Below are positions 24,747 to 33,984 of a stretch of DNA of 45,858 bases, piece by piece (position 1 is the stretch's first letter; the number at the start of each line of letters is the position of its first letter). Position numbers and translations under genes: made by a program. The notes below the pieces were generated by a model that was given only the letters and a program-made list of their open reading frames with translations, was not told the DNA's origin and ran no database searches. The DNA comes from a bacterium (GTDB lineage: Bacteria; Patescibacteriota; Minisyncoccia; Phycocordibacterales; PALSA-1337). Where the stretch lies: positions 1 through 45,858 of the forward strand of contig JANXZK010000013.1 of NCBI GenBank assembly GCA_025355565.1, written 5' to 3'.

Positions 24747-25490
24747 ATGAAGCCAGACCAGAAAGGGCACTTACACCCGATAACGCAGATCATAAGGGCG
24801 ATATATCCTGTCTTCCAGGAGCTAGGATTCGAGATAGCCGATGGGCCGGAGCTCGAAGATGAGTTTCATAACTTTGATGCATTGAATATTCCCAAAGATC
24901 ACCCGGCACGAGATATGCAGGATACGTTTTGGATAAAGCAAAATGGAAAGATGAAGATGAACGATGGTGCAGGCGAGAAGAACATGTTAGGTGAACGATC
25001 GGTTCTGCGCACTCACACTTCTTCGGTGCAGATCAGATTCATGGAAAATAATAAGCCGCCGATCAGGATCGTCGTTCCTGGCAAAGTCTATAGGAACGAA
25101 GCGACTGACGCGACTCATGAGGCGCAGTTCCATCAGCTCGAAGCTCTATATGTCGACGAGAATGTGACATTGGCGCACCTGAAGGGGGTTCTCGAGATGA
25201 TGTTCAAGCACATCTTTGGTGACGACGTCGTCATCCGTTTTCGACCGAGCTTTTTTTCATTCACGGAGCCGAGCGTCGAAGTCGATATGCAGTGGAAAGG
25301 TAAATGGCTGGAGATGGGCGGTGCTGGCCTCGTCCATCCAAATGTTTTGAGAGCCGCTGGTATCGATCCCACGATCTATCAAGGATTTGCATTTGGTTTC
25401 GGACTAGATCGGGTCGCCATGCTCAGATTCGGTATCGATGATATCAGATATCTGTATACTGGCGATCTCAGATTGGTAGATCAGTTTTGA
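24747..25490 (+). CDS. pheS: Phenylalanyl-tRNA synthetase alpha chain, short form
   Basis: 247 residues. The class II core is complete: HPITQIIRAIYPVFQELGFEIADGPELEDEFHNFDALNIPKDHPARD (motif 1 region), LRTHTSSVQIRFM, PGKVYRNEATDATHEAQFHQLE (motif 2), and GFAFGFGLDRVAMLRFGIDDIR (motif 3). The usual N-terminal coiled-coil arm of about 85-100 residues that binds tRNA is absent. The start is 10 nt after the surface-protein stop. The partner pheT is not next door but at 39693, beyond a 14-kb accessory region. Confidence 0.95.
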   Translation: MKPDQKGHLHPITQIIRAIYPVFQELGFEIADGPELEDEFHNFDALNIPKDHPARDMQDTFWIKQNGKMKMNDGAGEKNMLGERSVLRTHTSSVQIRFMENNKPPIRIVVPGKVYRNEATDATHEAQFHQLEALYVDENVTLAHLKGVLEMMFKHIFGDDVVIRFRPSFFSFTEPSVEVDMQWKGKWLEMGGAGLVHPNVLRAAGIDPTIYQGFAFGFGLDRVAMLRFGIDDIRYLYTGDLRLVDQF

Positions 25491-25587
25491 ACTCATAACG
25501 ATCTGGAAGGATCTGAACACATTGAACTCACCAGTACATCAGGCGCATTTGGGGGAGTAAACATATATTATGTTTCTATAAAAGATT

Positions 25588-25884
25588 ATGAATAAACCGC
25601 ATCTCATTATCATCCCAGGCAATGGCTCGTCTGATAAAATATGGGCGGAAAAAGCGCGCGACTATTTTGGCGATGATTTTAAATCAGTGTCGGTACAATA
25701 TTATGATCATTGGTCAAACGGCGGTGAATTGATAGATATGAAAGTCGAGCTCAATAAACTTACAAACATTATAAACTCATTGGACGGAAATATTCTGATT
25801 CTGGCCAAATCTATAGGTACGGTGCTGTTCATGTTTTCAATTCATTCAAAATCGATAGGTCCATCACGGATTTGGAATTGGTAA
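25588..25884 (+). pseudogene. Truncated alpha/beta hydrolase (N-terminal part)
   Basis: 98 residues. The beginning HLIIIPGNGSSDKIWAEKARDYFG and the nucleophile-elbow-like ILILAKSIGTVLFM (AKSIG in place of GxSxG) match the first half of small CPR alpha/beta hydrolases, which usually have about 200 residues. After roughly residue 92 the sequence ends in a short tail (SRIWNW) at the point where a radical SAM frame begins. No acid or His half is found nearby. This is a break point, probably the left edge of the accessory island. Confidence 0.65.
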
Positions 25885-26488
25885 TATTACAATTATTGGT
25901 GGAGAACCAACCCTTTGGCCTCATCTAATCGAGTTTAATCAACTCTGTGTACAGTATAAGATCAAAACAACGATCGTTACGAATGCGATTCAGTTTAGTG
26001 ACGATGAGTTTTGGGAACGATATGTAAGCTGTAGTAATGATACTGTAAGCATATCAATCAAGGCTCACAGTGCTCAACTGTTGCATAGTGCTACAGTCTC
26101 GAGTCGGTATGCGCCAATGGTCAAGGGTCTTTGTAGGGCGTTTAAACAATTCAGTGTGGGGGCGAGTACGGTATATAATCGACTCTGTGCTGGACATATC
26201 TTAGATATCGCTCAATTCGCTATGGACTGTGGTGCTCGGCGTCTAAATATTAGTCCATGCACTCCTGCGTTTTTCGGTGGTAAATCTCATGTTGAATATG
26301 TTGTGGAGCCGGCAGTGATGGTCAGACACATTGTAAGTATTTACCCCAAACTTGTTAAGATTGCCAGCGGCAAGTTTTCATTGGCGATGAAGTTACCCCT
26401 TTGCTTCTGGCCAAAAGATTTCATTGACATGTTGATAGCTAACGGTCAAATTATGCACTGGGTTAGTGTACAGTTGACACTAGATTGA
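25862..26488 (+). pseudogene. Radical SAM enzyme fragment (central part, no CxxxCxxC)
   Basis: One open frame begins at the junction near 25862 and runs to 26488, longer than the part after the first ATG at 26081. It contains GFGIGNITIIGGEPTLWPHL (the radical SAM GGEP motif), KTTIVTNAIQFSDDEF, DTVSISIKAHS, SVGASTVYNRL, LNISPCTP, and LPLCFWPKDFIDMLIANGQIMHWVSVQ. The N-terminal CxxxCxxC cluster motif is missing, cut off where the hydrolase fragment ends. It stops where a SPASM domain should begin. A matching SPASM end is found at 37745-37998. Inactive as it stands. Confidence 0.8.
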
Positions 26489-26499
26489 AGCTTGAAAAC

Positions 26500-27783
26500 A
26501 TGAATAACCCCCTTAGCGACTCATGGCTAGCCGACATCAAACGGCGTACCATCGAACGCATGACAAATCTAGCAGAAAAGAAACTAATGCACTGGTTTTT
26601 GCACTGGGTTTCAACACCTTTAGATTTAATAGTAGGATTGATATCGGTTTTGGTGTTATCATACAACAATCTTGCGTACCCAAAGTATTTTATGAATTCA
26701 GGTAATCATCTAAAAATATTCAGCGCTGGAAAGATACATAATCCAGTAAAAGGGCCAATAAAAAGGCCTTCGTTAAAGTATAGATCAATTAAAGTCACTG
26801 TTCCTGCGAGACTGAATACTATGTGTTTTGATTTGAAGACACTTACTAAACCTGAGAAAGAGTTTGTTTATAACGCTGGTGAGCTAGCTTTTTCTGTTAA
26901 TGCAAGTACTTATTCAGAGGTCGCTGTCAATCACAATTCTTCTGAAATAGAAGTGACGGGCAACACAAGAAGGAAATCTATAGTTAGGCATGCAGCTATT
27001 ATTATGAAAAATGTTTTGAATATAGATGAAGGTCTGGTTGTTGAGGCGAATAATATTCATGACTTTCCGCACTCTGGACTCGGTTCATCCTCTAGTCTAA
27101 TAACAGCAGTGTGCATTGCTATAAATGAGATGTACGGGAAACCTTTAGACAGAAGGCAGCTTTCGTTGTTTATTTCTCAAAATCATGGTGAGGAAATAGA
27201 TGGAGATGATCAAAATTTGATACACGTTCAATGCAATGGTGGTTCGCCGTCAGTAGCACTATATAGTGGTGGTATGCAAATAATTGTAGGTGAATCAAAT
27301 GTGGTGCTTCGAAATGATATACCAAATGAGTATACTTTTGTTTTTGGTATACCAAAATTTTACAAAAAGCGAGACGCTCTGGAATTGATGAGTATTGAAA
27401 CGAAACAGTTCGATAAAATGATTGAGTCCAGGGATGATTTTTCAAAGGAAATTGCATGGAAAGTATTGCATGAATTGATTCCTTCGATAATGAATAACGA
27501 TATGGGCATGATTGGAGAGGTGATTAAGTACTATAGATTTGAGACAGGTAGCCTAAAGATAGACTCCGTAACATGGAGTGGTTTATATGAACTGATGGAG
27601 GAGCTTATAAAGATGAAGAATGAGGACAGTCCAATTATCTCAGTATCATCTTGTGGCCCCGCTATATATGCATTGACTCGTGATCCAAAGACGATACAGG
27701 GTTTATTTGAAAAAAAGGGCATGGACATTTTCGTATCAACGCCAAACAATACTGGTTATGAAATACTAGAGGCTCTTGAGTAG
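26500..27783 (+). CDS. GHMP-family kinase
   Basis: 427 residues from ATG 26500 (TTG 26485 is the longer alternative). From about residue 85 it is a GHMP small-molecule kinase: KVTVPARLNTMCFDL, the ATP loop DFPHSGLGSSSSLITAVCIAIN, and a C-terminal VSSCGPAIYALTRD. The CGPAIYA and GGSPSVALYSGGMQII blocks recall the beta-ribofuranosylaminobenzene 5'-phosphate synthase/archaeal GHMP branch. The first 80 residues, including a hydrophobic stretch near 47, are not part of the fold, so the true start may be ATG 26692, or the gene may have fused to junction DNA. Its 3' end overlaps the convergent decarboxylase by 18 nt. The substrate is unknown; a sugar-like or amine pathway intermediate is likely. Confidence 0.75.
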   Translation: MNNPLSDSWLADIKRRTIERMTNLAEKKLMHWFLHWVSTPLDLIVGLISVLVLSYNNLAYPKYFMNSGNHLKIFSAGKIHNPVKGPIKRPSLKYRSIKVTVPARLNTMCFDLKTLTKPEKEFVYNAGELAFSVNASTYSEVAVNHNSSEIEVTGNTRRKSIVRHAAIIMKNVLNIDEGLVVEANNIHDFPHSGLGSSSSLITAVCIAINEMYGKPLDRRQLSLFISQNHGEEIDGDDQNLIHVQCNGGSPSVALYSGGMQIIVGESNVVLRNDIPNEYTFVFGIPKFYKKRDALELMSIETKQFDKMIESRDDFSKEIAWKVLHELIPSIMNNDMGMIGEVIKYYRFETGSLKIDSVTWSGLYELMEELIKMKNEDSPIISVSSCGPAIYALTRDPKTIQGLFEKKGMDIFVSTPNNTGYEILEALE

Positions 27784-28893
27784 ATTTGTGTAACTATCAG
27801 AATATTCTGGAAAGAAAAAAATGGTGTAACAATAACCCTCCGGTCTTTTTATGTGATGTATCCTATATTTCAATTCAGTGTTGTCTGGGATCTTTTTGTC
27901 TAAAAAGAAGCAAACTACGGGCATTCTTTCTTCGGATATATATCTAACTTTCTTTGAAACTAATTCTTTAATAAATATATTTTTGTTTTTTATGATGTGA
28001 TCTATTCTATCGATCAAGCCCCGTTTCTCTAAGTATTCTATGTTGGCCCACATTATTGCGGGTATTGTTCCAGATCGAGAACCAATTAATGTATCATCAA
28101 AAATACTTACGTACTCATCAATTTTATTTATTATTTTACTTTGAAGATCTTTTCGACACATGAAAATACCGGAAGGGTAATAAAATAAACCATATTTGTG
28201 GAAATCAAATGTTATTGATTGAACTTCTGTACGAGAAAAATCAATTTTCTGGCTCTCGGTTAGTGTCACAAAGAGTCCGCCTATGGCAGCGTCTAAGTGC
28301 AGGTAGATATGTTTGTGGTTTTCTTTTAGATAATTAGATATAGATAAGACATCATCAATAATACCGGTCGATGTGTGGCCTATGGTGGCCACACAGATTA
28401 CAGGTCGCTTTTTGTCTCCTATAATCTCCTTGAGTAATTTACCATTAAGTGGTTCTTTCCAGTTCTCGGTATTAGTCTTAAAAAGCTCTAGGTCCAATAT
28501 CCTGCAAGCCTTATCTATGGAATAATGGCTTTCTTTATGAGCAATAACTATCGGTTTACCGTATTTCTTTAATTCTTCTCTGGCTATCCAAAGACCCATT
28601 ATATTACCTTCCGTCGAACCGCTAGTGACATAGCCATCAGCATCTGGGTCTCCAAACCAGCCTGCAAGTTTTTTTATGAGTCTTTTCTCTAATTTTCGGC
28701 AACTATCTTCTGACGTCATCATTCTTGTTGTTGTCCCAATATTATTTGGATTATAGCGAAGGAGTTTGGTCATCTCTCTTAAAAAGTGATTTTGTATAAG
28801 AGGAGGCTGGGGAATACCGAGTCTCATTTTCGAAGCTTTTACTTCTCTTTTTATAACTTTCTTTAATTCAGTTTTTATGTCTCTTTTTTTCAT
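27766..28893 (-). CDS. PLP-dependent decarboxylase (group II, MfnA/Hdc-like)
   Basis: 375 residues. Typical fold-type I motifs: GYVTSGSTEGNIMGLWIAREEL (phosphate-binding), CVATIGHTSTGIIDDV, YLHLDAAIGGLFVTL (the Asp that pairs with the PLP nitrogen), and SITFDFHKYGLFYYPSG with the Schiff-base Lys near residue 233. It is shorter than animal-type decarboxylases and closest in layout to tyrosine/histidine decarboxylases of the MfnA group. It should turn an amino acid into an amine. It is the last gene of a three-gene operon with the SDR (8-nt gap) and the adenylating enzyme. Confidence 0.88.
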   Translation of the reverse strand: MKKRDIKTELKKVIKREVKASKMRLGIPQPPLIQNHFLREMTKLLRYNPNNIGTTTRMMTSEDSCRKLEKRLIKKLAGWFGDPDADGYVTSGSTEGNIMGLWIAREELKKYGKPIVIAHKESHYSIDKACRILDLELFKTNTENWKEPLNGKLLKEIIGDKKRPVICVATIGHTSTGIIDDVLSISNYLKENHKHIYLHLDAAIGGLFVTLTESQKIDFSRTEVQSITFDFHKYGLFYYPSGIFMCRKDLQSKIINKIDEYVSIFDDTLIGSRSGTIPAIMWANIEYLEKRGLIDRIDHIIKNKNIFIKELVSKKVRYISEERMPVVCFFLDKKIPDNTELKYRIHHIKRPEGYCYTIFFFPEYSDSYTNLLKSL

Positions 28894-28901
28894 AAAATAT
28901 T

Positions 28902-30479
28902 TTAAAATCCCATGCTTATGTATTGTACTCCTTTTTTCTTATTAATTATGAAGAGCAGAGGCATGATTAGATTTTCACGTCTTGTTATTTGCATGTAAGA
29001 TTTAACATTTTCGATGTCATTGGCAATTTCTGTTAAATATTCGTTTAGTCCAGTCGTATTGCCGACAAATTTACCATTTAAATACTCCATAGCTATTTCT
29101 GGATCAATATCACGGGGTAGTAGCTTAAAAGATTCTCCTTTCTCAGATTTTGTGAATTGAGCTGAACTTTTTTTTGACAATGTAATAATCGCTTTGTCTC
29201 CAAAACTATTATTATCGATAAGGAAAGACCCATAATACAGTATGTCTTCTTTAACTGGTGAGATTCTAACGGAATAACTTTTCGTGTCTGAACTGTTTTT
29301 AATCATAAACTTTCTTATGGTTTCTGGGTTTCTGGAAAAAAGATGCCCTGTATTAATAACGCTTCCCCCATCATCTCTTATTGTTACACTCCAAATAAAT
29401 TCGTCGTTATATTGAAAATCGGATATTTTAAAATCTTCAACTTTCTTATAAATTTTCACCGGAAGAGTTTTGTTTGGAAACAAGAACTTTAATATCTTCA
29501 CACCCTCTGACCTTTCTATGAAGTTTAGATTGTTGAAAGTGTTTTCTGCGGCATCTTTAATGGTGTGCTGAGGATTCCAATCCAGAAGTTTCTTTGCTTT
29601 TGTGCAATCGAAAGCCCTGTCTCTCGAAAAACCTAGAACGTCTTCTTTGAAAAGGGAAGGTCTACCTTTCCCTGCGTTAAAGTTCTCGAGCTCTTTCTCT
29701 GCTTGTTTAATAGCATCACTAATTGGGATGTTACGCGGTGTTTTTTCTTTATTTATAAGTAAATACAATTGATTTATAAAATCCTTTTGTTTGACTGGCT
29801 CGTCGGAGAGATTAATGTCTATGTTTTTGATCTCCTTTTTTTCTAATATTGATAATAATGCGCCGGTCAGATCTTTTTCGTGAATAAAACTAAATCTATT
29901 GTTACCGTCGCCAAAAATAGCTGCTTTATTATCGATTATTGCTTCTTTCAATCTGATAAATTTGGTTTTAAACGATTTGCCTAAAATTATTGGGAATCTT
30001 ATTATTATGTATGGAATACCAGATTGATGGAGTGTCTCCTCGGCTAGTAATTTATTTTTGCCGTAAATGCTTACAGAGTTCTTTCTCGAGTCTTCAAGGA
30101 TAATGCTTGAATCTGAATCACCGTAAACAGAAGAAGAGGAACAAAAAATCACTCTTATGTTTTTGATAGATGAATCCTTCAGATGATCTAATAAGTTTTT
30201 TAATGTGGTGACGTTTTTGCTTGACTTTTCCTCATCTAAATAGTCAGACTCGCCTATGGTAAAAACGATATCATCTGCGGTGGATAAGACATCGTCAATC
30301 TTTTTGATCTGGTCTTCTTCATTGAAGTCGATTTTGATCAGACTTTTATAATTTTCTGTGTCTTGGGGGTAGTGGTTGTTGTAGGTTCCGATCAACAAAT
30401 AATCAGAATCATTTAATGTTCCTGATATGGCGTGCGCCAGGCAACTTGATGCTCCAATTATTAATAACTTTTTTTTCAC
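28902..30479 (-). CDS. SDR/epimerase-like protein with an unknown C-terminal domain
   Basis: 525 residues. Residues 1-310 form an extended SDR: LLIIGASSCLAHAIS (an NAD-loop variant), VIFCSSSSVYGD, the YGKNK catalytic Tyr/Lys pair, RFPIILG, and FSFIHEKDLTGALL. The next ~40 residues end with AKKLLDWNPQHTIKDA, typical of sugar-nucleotide epimerases. Residues about 340-525 belong to no family I recognise: beta-rich, with WSVTIRDDGGSVINTGHLFS, YSVRISPVKEDILYYGSF, and a helical end. The start codon overlaps the stop of the upstream ligase gene by 4 nt (ATGA), so the two are translationally coupled. It probably acts on a sugar or polyketide-like intermediate tied to the adenylating enzyme. Confidence 0.75.
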   Translation of the reverse strand: MKKKLLIIGASSCLAHAISGTLNDSDYLLIGTYNNHYPQDTENYKSLIKIDFNEEDQIKKIDDVLSTADDIVFTIGESDYLDEEKSSKNVTTLKNLLDHLKDSSIKNIRVIFCSSSSVYGDSDSSIILEDSRKNSVSIYGKNKLLAEETLHQSGIPYIIIRFPIILGKSFKTKFIRLKEAIIDNKAAIFGDGNNRFSFIHEKDLTGALLSILEKKEIKNIDINLSDEPVKQKDFINQLYLLINKEKTPRNIPISDAIKQAEKELENFNAGKGRPSLFKEDVLGFSRDRAFDCTKAKKLLDWNPQHTIKDAAENTFNNLNFIERSEGVKILKFLFPNKTLPVKIYKKVEDFKISDFQYNDEFIWSVTIRDDGGSVINTGHLFSRNPETIRKFMIKNSSDTKSYSVRISPVKEDILYYGSFLIDNNSFGDKAIITLSKKSSAQFTKSEKGESFKLLPRDIDPEIAMEYLNGKFVGNTTGLNEYLTEIANDIENVKSYMQITRRENLIMPLLFIINKKKGVQYISMGF

Positions 30480-31585
30480 TTTCTTAAATCAACAATATGT
30501 TTTATCTTGTTTGAGATTGTTTTAGGGACTTCCACGTTTTCGTTAAAGATGATTTCCTTTTTGCAAGAAATGAAGGCCAATGACTGTTGAATATCTCTTT
30601 CTCTTTCTTTGAAATGATTGTCGATGGTAATCTCCAGCCAATCTTTATCCTCTTTTGTTTTTATGTTAATAATAAATTTATCTGTGAATTTATTTAATAT
30701 TTCGATGAGTTTAGCTTTTGAAGTCAGTGTTCCTTGTAATTTAATCAGATCATCATTCCTCCCAACAAGTAAGAACTCTTTTAATGAGCCGTCTTTGTTA
30801 AGTTTGATATCCTTGATAATATCTTTTGTATCGTATCTAATTATTGGAGTAGAATAATTATTTAAGTCGGTAATTACAAAATGAAGTCCATCCTCATTTT
30901 TTATTGCTTCGGCATAAATACCGTCATTGATTACTTCTATAGAAAGCAAATTGTTCTTTTTTGATACTCCTATTGCTGGGCATTCAGTCAGTCCAAAGTG
31001 GTTTGAAACTTCGACCCCAAATTTCTTAAAGCTTTCAATGTATGACTCCAGAAGCTTCTCGCCGGCTACTATAACTTTCTTTGGTTTGTAGTCCGAATTA
31101 AGGTCACGTAGAACACCTAATAGACCTAAGGCATAGCTTGGCACAGAAAGCCATACAGATGGTCTGATTTTGTGCATACACTCCACAACTTTTTCTTTTG
31201 AGTATGTGTTTGGTGCACCTAACGGCAACACCGCTATTTTTTCAAGCTGGCAGGCTTTCTCGTACATGCTTCCGGGGACATAATTACCATAAGCAAATAA
31301 GTTGAGTGCAATATCTTTTTTAGTTACCCCTGATTTTTTCAAAGATACACGAGTGCGGTTTATAAAAGCATTGACCGCTTCTTCTGAATAGAATACGTAA
31401 AGCGGATCACCAGTAGAACCGCTTGTAATCCTCAGTTCGGAAAATTTTTTTGGTACTACGGATGATATTACATTCTTTTTATCAGTAACAGAAATTTTGT
31501 TCCACAAATCCTTACCTTTAGCTCTTACTTTGTGCTTGGTGAGCAGTTTTTTTCTAGATGTTAACGAATTGGTTGGATTGGTCAT
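30476..31585 (-). CDS. PaaK-like AMP-forming adenylating enzyme (ANL family)
   Basis: 369 residues, somewhat shorter than phenylacetate-CoA ligase (about 430). Visible ANL motifs: SELRITSGSTGDPLYVFYS (P-loop, near residue 50), IRPSVWLSVPSYALGLL, KKVIVAGEKLLESY, SNHFGLTECPAIG (the A5 motif), and YSTPIIRYDTKDI followed by GRNDDLIKLQGTLTSKAKL (the A8 hinge). It should activate a carboxylic acid as an acyl-adenylate, perhaps then as a thioester. First gene of the ligase-SDR-decarboxylase operon with a perfect TATAAT upstream. No carrier protein is seen nearby, so the acceptor is unknown. Confidence 0.85.
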   Translation of the reverse strand: MTNPTNSLTSRKKLLTKHKVRAKGKDLWNKISVTDKKNVISSVVPKKFSELRITSGSTGDPLYVFYSEEAVNAFINRTRVSLKKSGVTKKDIALNLFAYGNYVPGSMYEKACQLEKIAVLPLGAPNTYSKEKVVECMHKIRPSVWLSVPSYALGLLGVLRDLNSDYKPKKVIVAGEKLLESYIESFKKFGVEVSNHFGLTECPAIGVSKKNNLLSIEVINDGIYAEAIKNEDGLHFVITDLNNYSTPIIRYDTKDIIKDIKLNKDGSLKEFLLVGRNDDLIKLQGTLTSKAKLIEILNKFTDKFIINIKTKEDKDWLEITIDNHFKERERDIQQSLAFISCKKEIIFNENVEVPKTISNKIKHIVDLRK

Positions 31586-31614
31586 GTTTTTAGTGTTAAT
31601 TCTAAACAGCCGTG

Positions 31615-31623
31615 ATTATACCA
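31615..31623 (-). promoter_or_regulatory. Extended -10 promoter of the ligase-SDR-decarboxylase operon
   Basis: On the minus strand TGG-TATAAT, with a perfect -10 occupying 31620-31615. Initiation would be near 31608, about 22 nt before the ATG at 31585; no ribosome site is visible. The -35 is weak. Confidence 0.6.
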
Positions 31624-31706
31624 CGAAAAAGAGGGGGAATCTAGATAATTTAGAGATATTTGATGGATATGTTATTATCTTGATGTTGCTAATCTAAGTA
31701 ACAAAT

Positions 31707-32600
31707 ATGGACCTAAAAAACATCAAAATTTGTATATCTGAGGATGTTGCCAAAATACAACATAATTCTGACATATTGTCACAGTGGCCAATAAGCTCAG
31801 TTGAAGCTATGTATTATTCGGGTCCATTTTTCATGAAATTACTTGCTGAAAGTGTCTTGGGCTCAGGTGATTCAGCGGATGATTTATTTAAAAATGGATT
31901 CTATCCTGGCAAACTTTCAAATCTAATTTTTTTCTTCCTCAATGAAAAAGTTAAGGAAATTATGGGAGCTGAAAATTATTCAAATTTACTCAATTTGATA
32001 ATATCAAAAATATCAATACTGCGGGAAGACGATCTTTCACTAAGGAAAAATAGTTCGACTATAATGCCACATTGGCTAATTGAAAACGATACAGATGAGG
32101 TGTCAGCAAGGCGAACGGTTTTTCTTCTCGATAACTTAGTCGAGATGGTAAATCCTATTTTTCGGTCATTTGGGGTTCAGTTGTTTTTCGACAAAAAATA
32201 CGCATATCGTTATTACTACAGAACAGGTTTGGATTTCAACGTTGTAATAAAATCTCCGAAAGAAGGGATGGCCGTCGATTATTTTGAGCATGTAATTAGT
32301 CCAGAGAATCTTGATTCCTCAAAAGTGTATAAGGAGACAAACGGCAAGCTTAGTGGTATGGATACAGATGATCTAAACCAAAAATTGGTAGAAAAGGTTG
32401 GTGATATAAAAGGCTTGAACACTTTTGATCGGAAATATGTAATTCAACAGATTTATGATTCTTTTGGGCTCAAAATACCGAATGAACAATTAATGTTTCT
32501 AAGCTCTCCGTTTCCTGAAATAGTGAAAGAAATGTATATCAAGACCTGTTTAATACCAATTGAGTATTTAGAAAAAGGCATACTTAATTTAATAAAATAA
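31707..32600 (+). CDS. Unknown protein in an operon with a phosphohistidine domain
   Basis: 297 residues, soluble, mostly helical by eye, with one beta-rich stretch around FGVQLFFDKKYAYRYYYRTGLDFNVVIKS. I do not recognise a family. Five nt separate it from the swivel-domain gene, and the nitrilase follows 5 nt later, so all three are one operon. In single-chain dikinase-like phosphotransferases (PEP synthase, rifampin phosphotransferase) the ATP-grasp and swivel domains work with a third domain that binds the phosphate acceptor. By position this protein could play that part, with the ATP-grasp encoded at 35777-36721. This is inference from context only. Confidence 0.55.
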   Translation: MDLKNIKICISEDVAKIQHNSDILSQWPISSVEAMYYSGPFFMKLLAESVLGSGDSADDLFKNGFYPGKLSNLIFFFLNEKVKEIMGAENYSNLLNLIISKISILREDDLSLRKNSSTIMPHWLIENDTDEVSARRTVFLLDNLVEMVNPIFRSFGVQLFFDKKYAYRYYYRTGLDFNVVIKSPKEGMAVDYFEHVISPENLDSSKVYKETNGKLSGMDTDDLNQKLVEKVGDIKGLNTFDRKYVIQQIYDSFGLKIPNEQLMFLSSPFPEIVKEMYIKTCLIPIEYLEKGILNLIK

Positions 32601-32605
32601 CATTC

Positions 32606-32914
32606 ATGACACTAAAAGGAATTGCTGCATCAGGTGGCTTGGTAAAAGGAAGAGTCCGGGTCTATTCCAAAGGTCTTTTATATTCAAATGAGGACATACT
32701 AATCGCAAAGAGTACCACTCCTGAGATGTGTGTGGAAATTCTAAGTGCTGGAGCAGTGATTACAGAACATGGTGGATTACTGTCGCATGCAGCAATATTT
32801 TGCAGGGAAATAAAAAAAGTTTGTGTTGTTGGAGTAAAAGAGCTTTTCGGTAATTTAAAAGATGGTGACCTCATCTCAGTTAACGGTAATACTGGCGAGA
32901 TAGAAAAAGTGTAA
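32606..32914 (+). CDS. Stand-alone PEP-utiliser phosphohistidine swivel domain
   Basis: 102 residues. This is the mobile domain normally at the centre or end of PEP synthase and pyruvate phosphate dikinase, here as a free protein. GIAASGGLVKGRVRVYSKG begins the fold, ILIAKSTTPEMCVEILSAGAVITEHGGLLSHAAIFCREIKKVCVVGV carries the phospho-acceptor His 61 in the GGxxSHxAIxxRE signature, and LKDGDLISVNGNTGEI closes it. It needs a separate ATP-grasp partner; the only candidate in the window is the minus-strand gene at 35777-36721. Confidence 0.9.
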   Translation: MTLKGIAASGGLVKGRVRVYSKGLLYSNEDILIAKSTTPEMCVEILSAGAVITEHGGLLSHAAIFCREIKKVCVVGVKELFGNLKDGDLISVNGNTGEIEKV

Positions 32915-32919
32915 AAATA

Positions 32920-33984
32920 ATGACAAACATTAAACAAAATTGGTTCAATGAATTATTAGAAGATGTTAATCTTAAAACAACATCTTTCGTAAAGAACACT
33001 TTTCCTGATAATAAATTCGTTGTTTTGTCTCAGGAAGAAAAAGATGGCTATATTGAAAGAGAGATAATGTTCATTCTTGGTCCGTATTCCTTGTGTTACG
33101 CCAAAAACAAATTGAAAATTAATGATATCGTTAGACAATGGACGAAAGATGAACCTTATGTGCCATTTGGTAAGATATTTGACAATAAAGATTTGACTAG
33201 GACACTAGTGTCAAAAACTCAAGATTCTAGGAAGTATAAAGTTTCTGGTGAGATTGAGGCAGAAATAGAAGAGACCTTTTTCGATTTAACTGAAATAAGT
33301 GTGTCGGTTTTTTGCGGGAAAGTACAGTCGAATGAAAAGGACGTATCTCTTGCAAAGGATTTTCAATTAAAAAATAGGTCCAACCTATCTCTTTTCGCGG
33401 AATCATACCCTTTTTCCAGGATGGTGGTGCAAAAGGGAATTTTTGCTAGCGGAACTGTGTATGGGGGATATGGGATAAACGGCCCAGAGACTTTCTTTGT
33501 TAAGGATGGAGTTGACGTAAAAATTAATAAAAATACTTTATTTGCTAATGAAAAGAAAACAGAAGATAAAGAATTTTTGCCAGAAATAATTGATTATAAT
33601 GGTGTTAGGCTAGCAATATTGGTGTGTTACGATCTTCTAAATCCAAAACTGTCGTATTTTCTCTCAAAACAGAATTTAGATCTAATACTTGTTCCATCAA
33701 TGATACCTAAGGAGGATTCTTCTAAGTGGGAAAAGTTTATTTACGCAAGAGGTCAGGAAATTCAATGTAACATAATACTTGCAAGCAACGAAGATAAAAG
33801 AAATATATGTTCTTCTCAAATTCTTTTTTATGATGCGACGAAAGAGACTGTTTTTGAAAAAAAAGAACCATTAGTTATAACTTTTAAAGTTGGCAAAAAT
33901 AAACTAACAAAATCCCCAAATGTGCATTGGAGTTGGCTTTTGAGAAATAAGGTATTCGGCCCTTTTACCGATGATTTTAATTAG
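32920..33984 (+). CDS. Nitrilase-superfamily carbon-nitrogen hydrolase
   Basis: 354 residues, with a ~150-residue N-terminal part not recognised as nitrilase. The catalytic triad can be read: Glu in LSLFAESYPF, Lys in KINKNTLFANE, and Cys 236 in RLAILVCYDLLNP. The remaining C-terminal fold matches (LDLILVPSMIPKEDSSKWEKFIYARGQEIQCNIILASNED). Members hydrolyse or form amide and nitrile bonds, so an amidase or amide synthase step is likely. It is last in the operon with the swivel domain; its 3' end overlaps the convergent trpF-like gene by 4 nt. Confidence 0.8.
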   Translation: MTNIKQNWFNELLEDVNLKTTSFVKNTFPDNKFVVLSQEEKDGYIEREIMFILGPYSLCYAKNKLKINDIVRQWTKDEPYVPFGKIFDNKDLTRTLVSKTQDSRKYKVSGEIEAEIEETFFDLTEISVSVFCGKVQSNEKDVSLAKDFQLKNRSNLSLFAESYPFSRMVVQKGIFASGTVYGGYGINGPETFFVKDGVDVKINKNTLFANEKKTEDKEFLPEIIDYNGVRLAILVCYDLLNPKLSYFLSKQNLDLILVPSMIPKEDSSKWEKFIYARGQEIQCNIILASNEDKRNICSSQILFYDATKETVFEKKEPLVITFKVGKNKLTKSPNVHWSWLLRNKVFGPFTDDFN

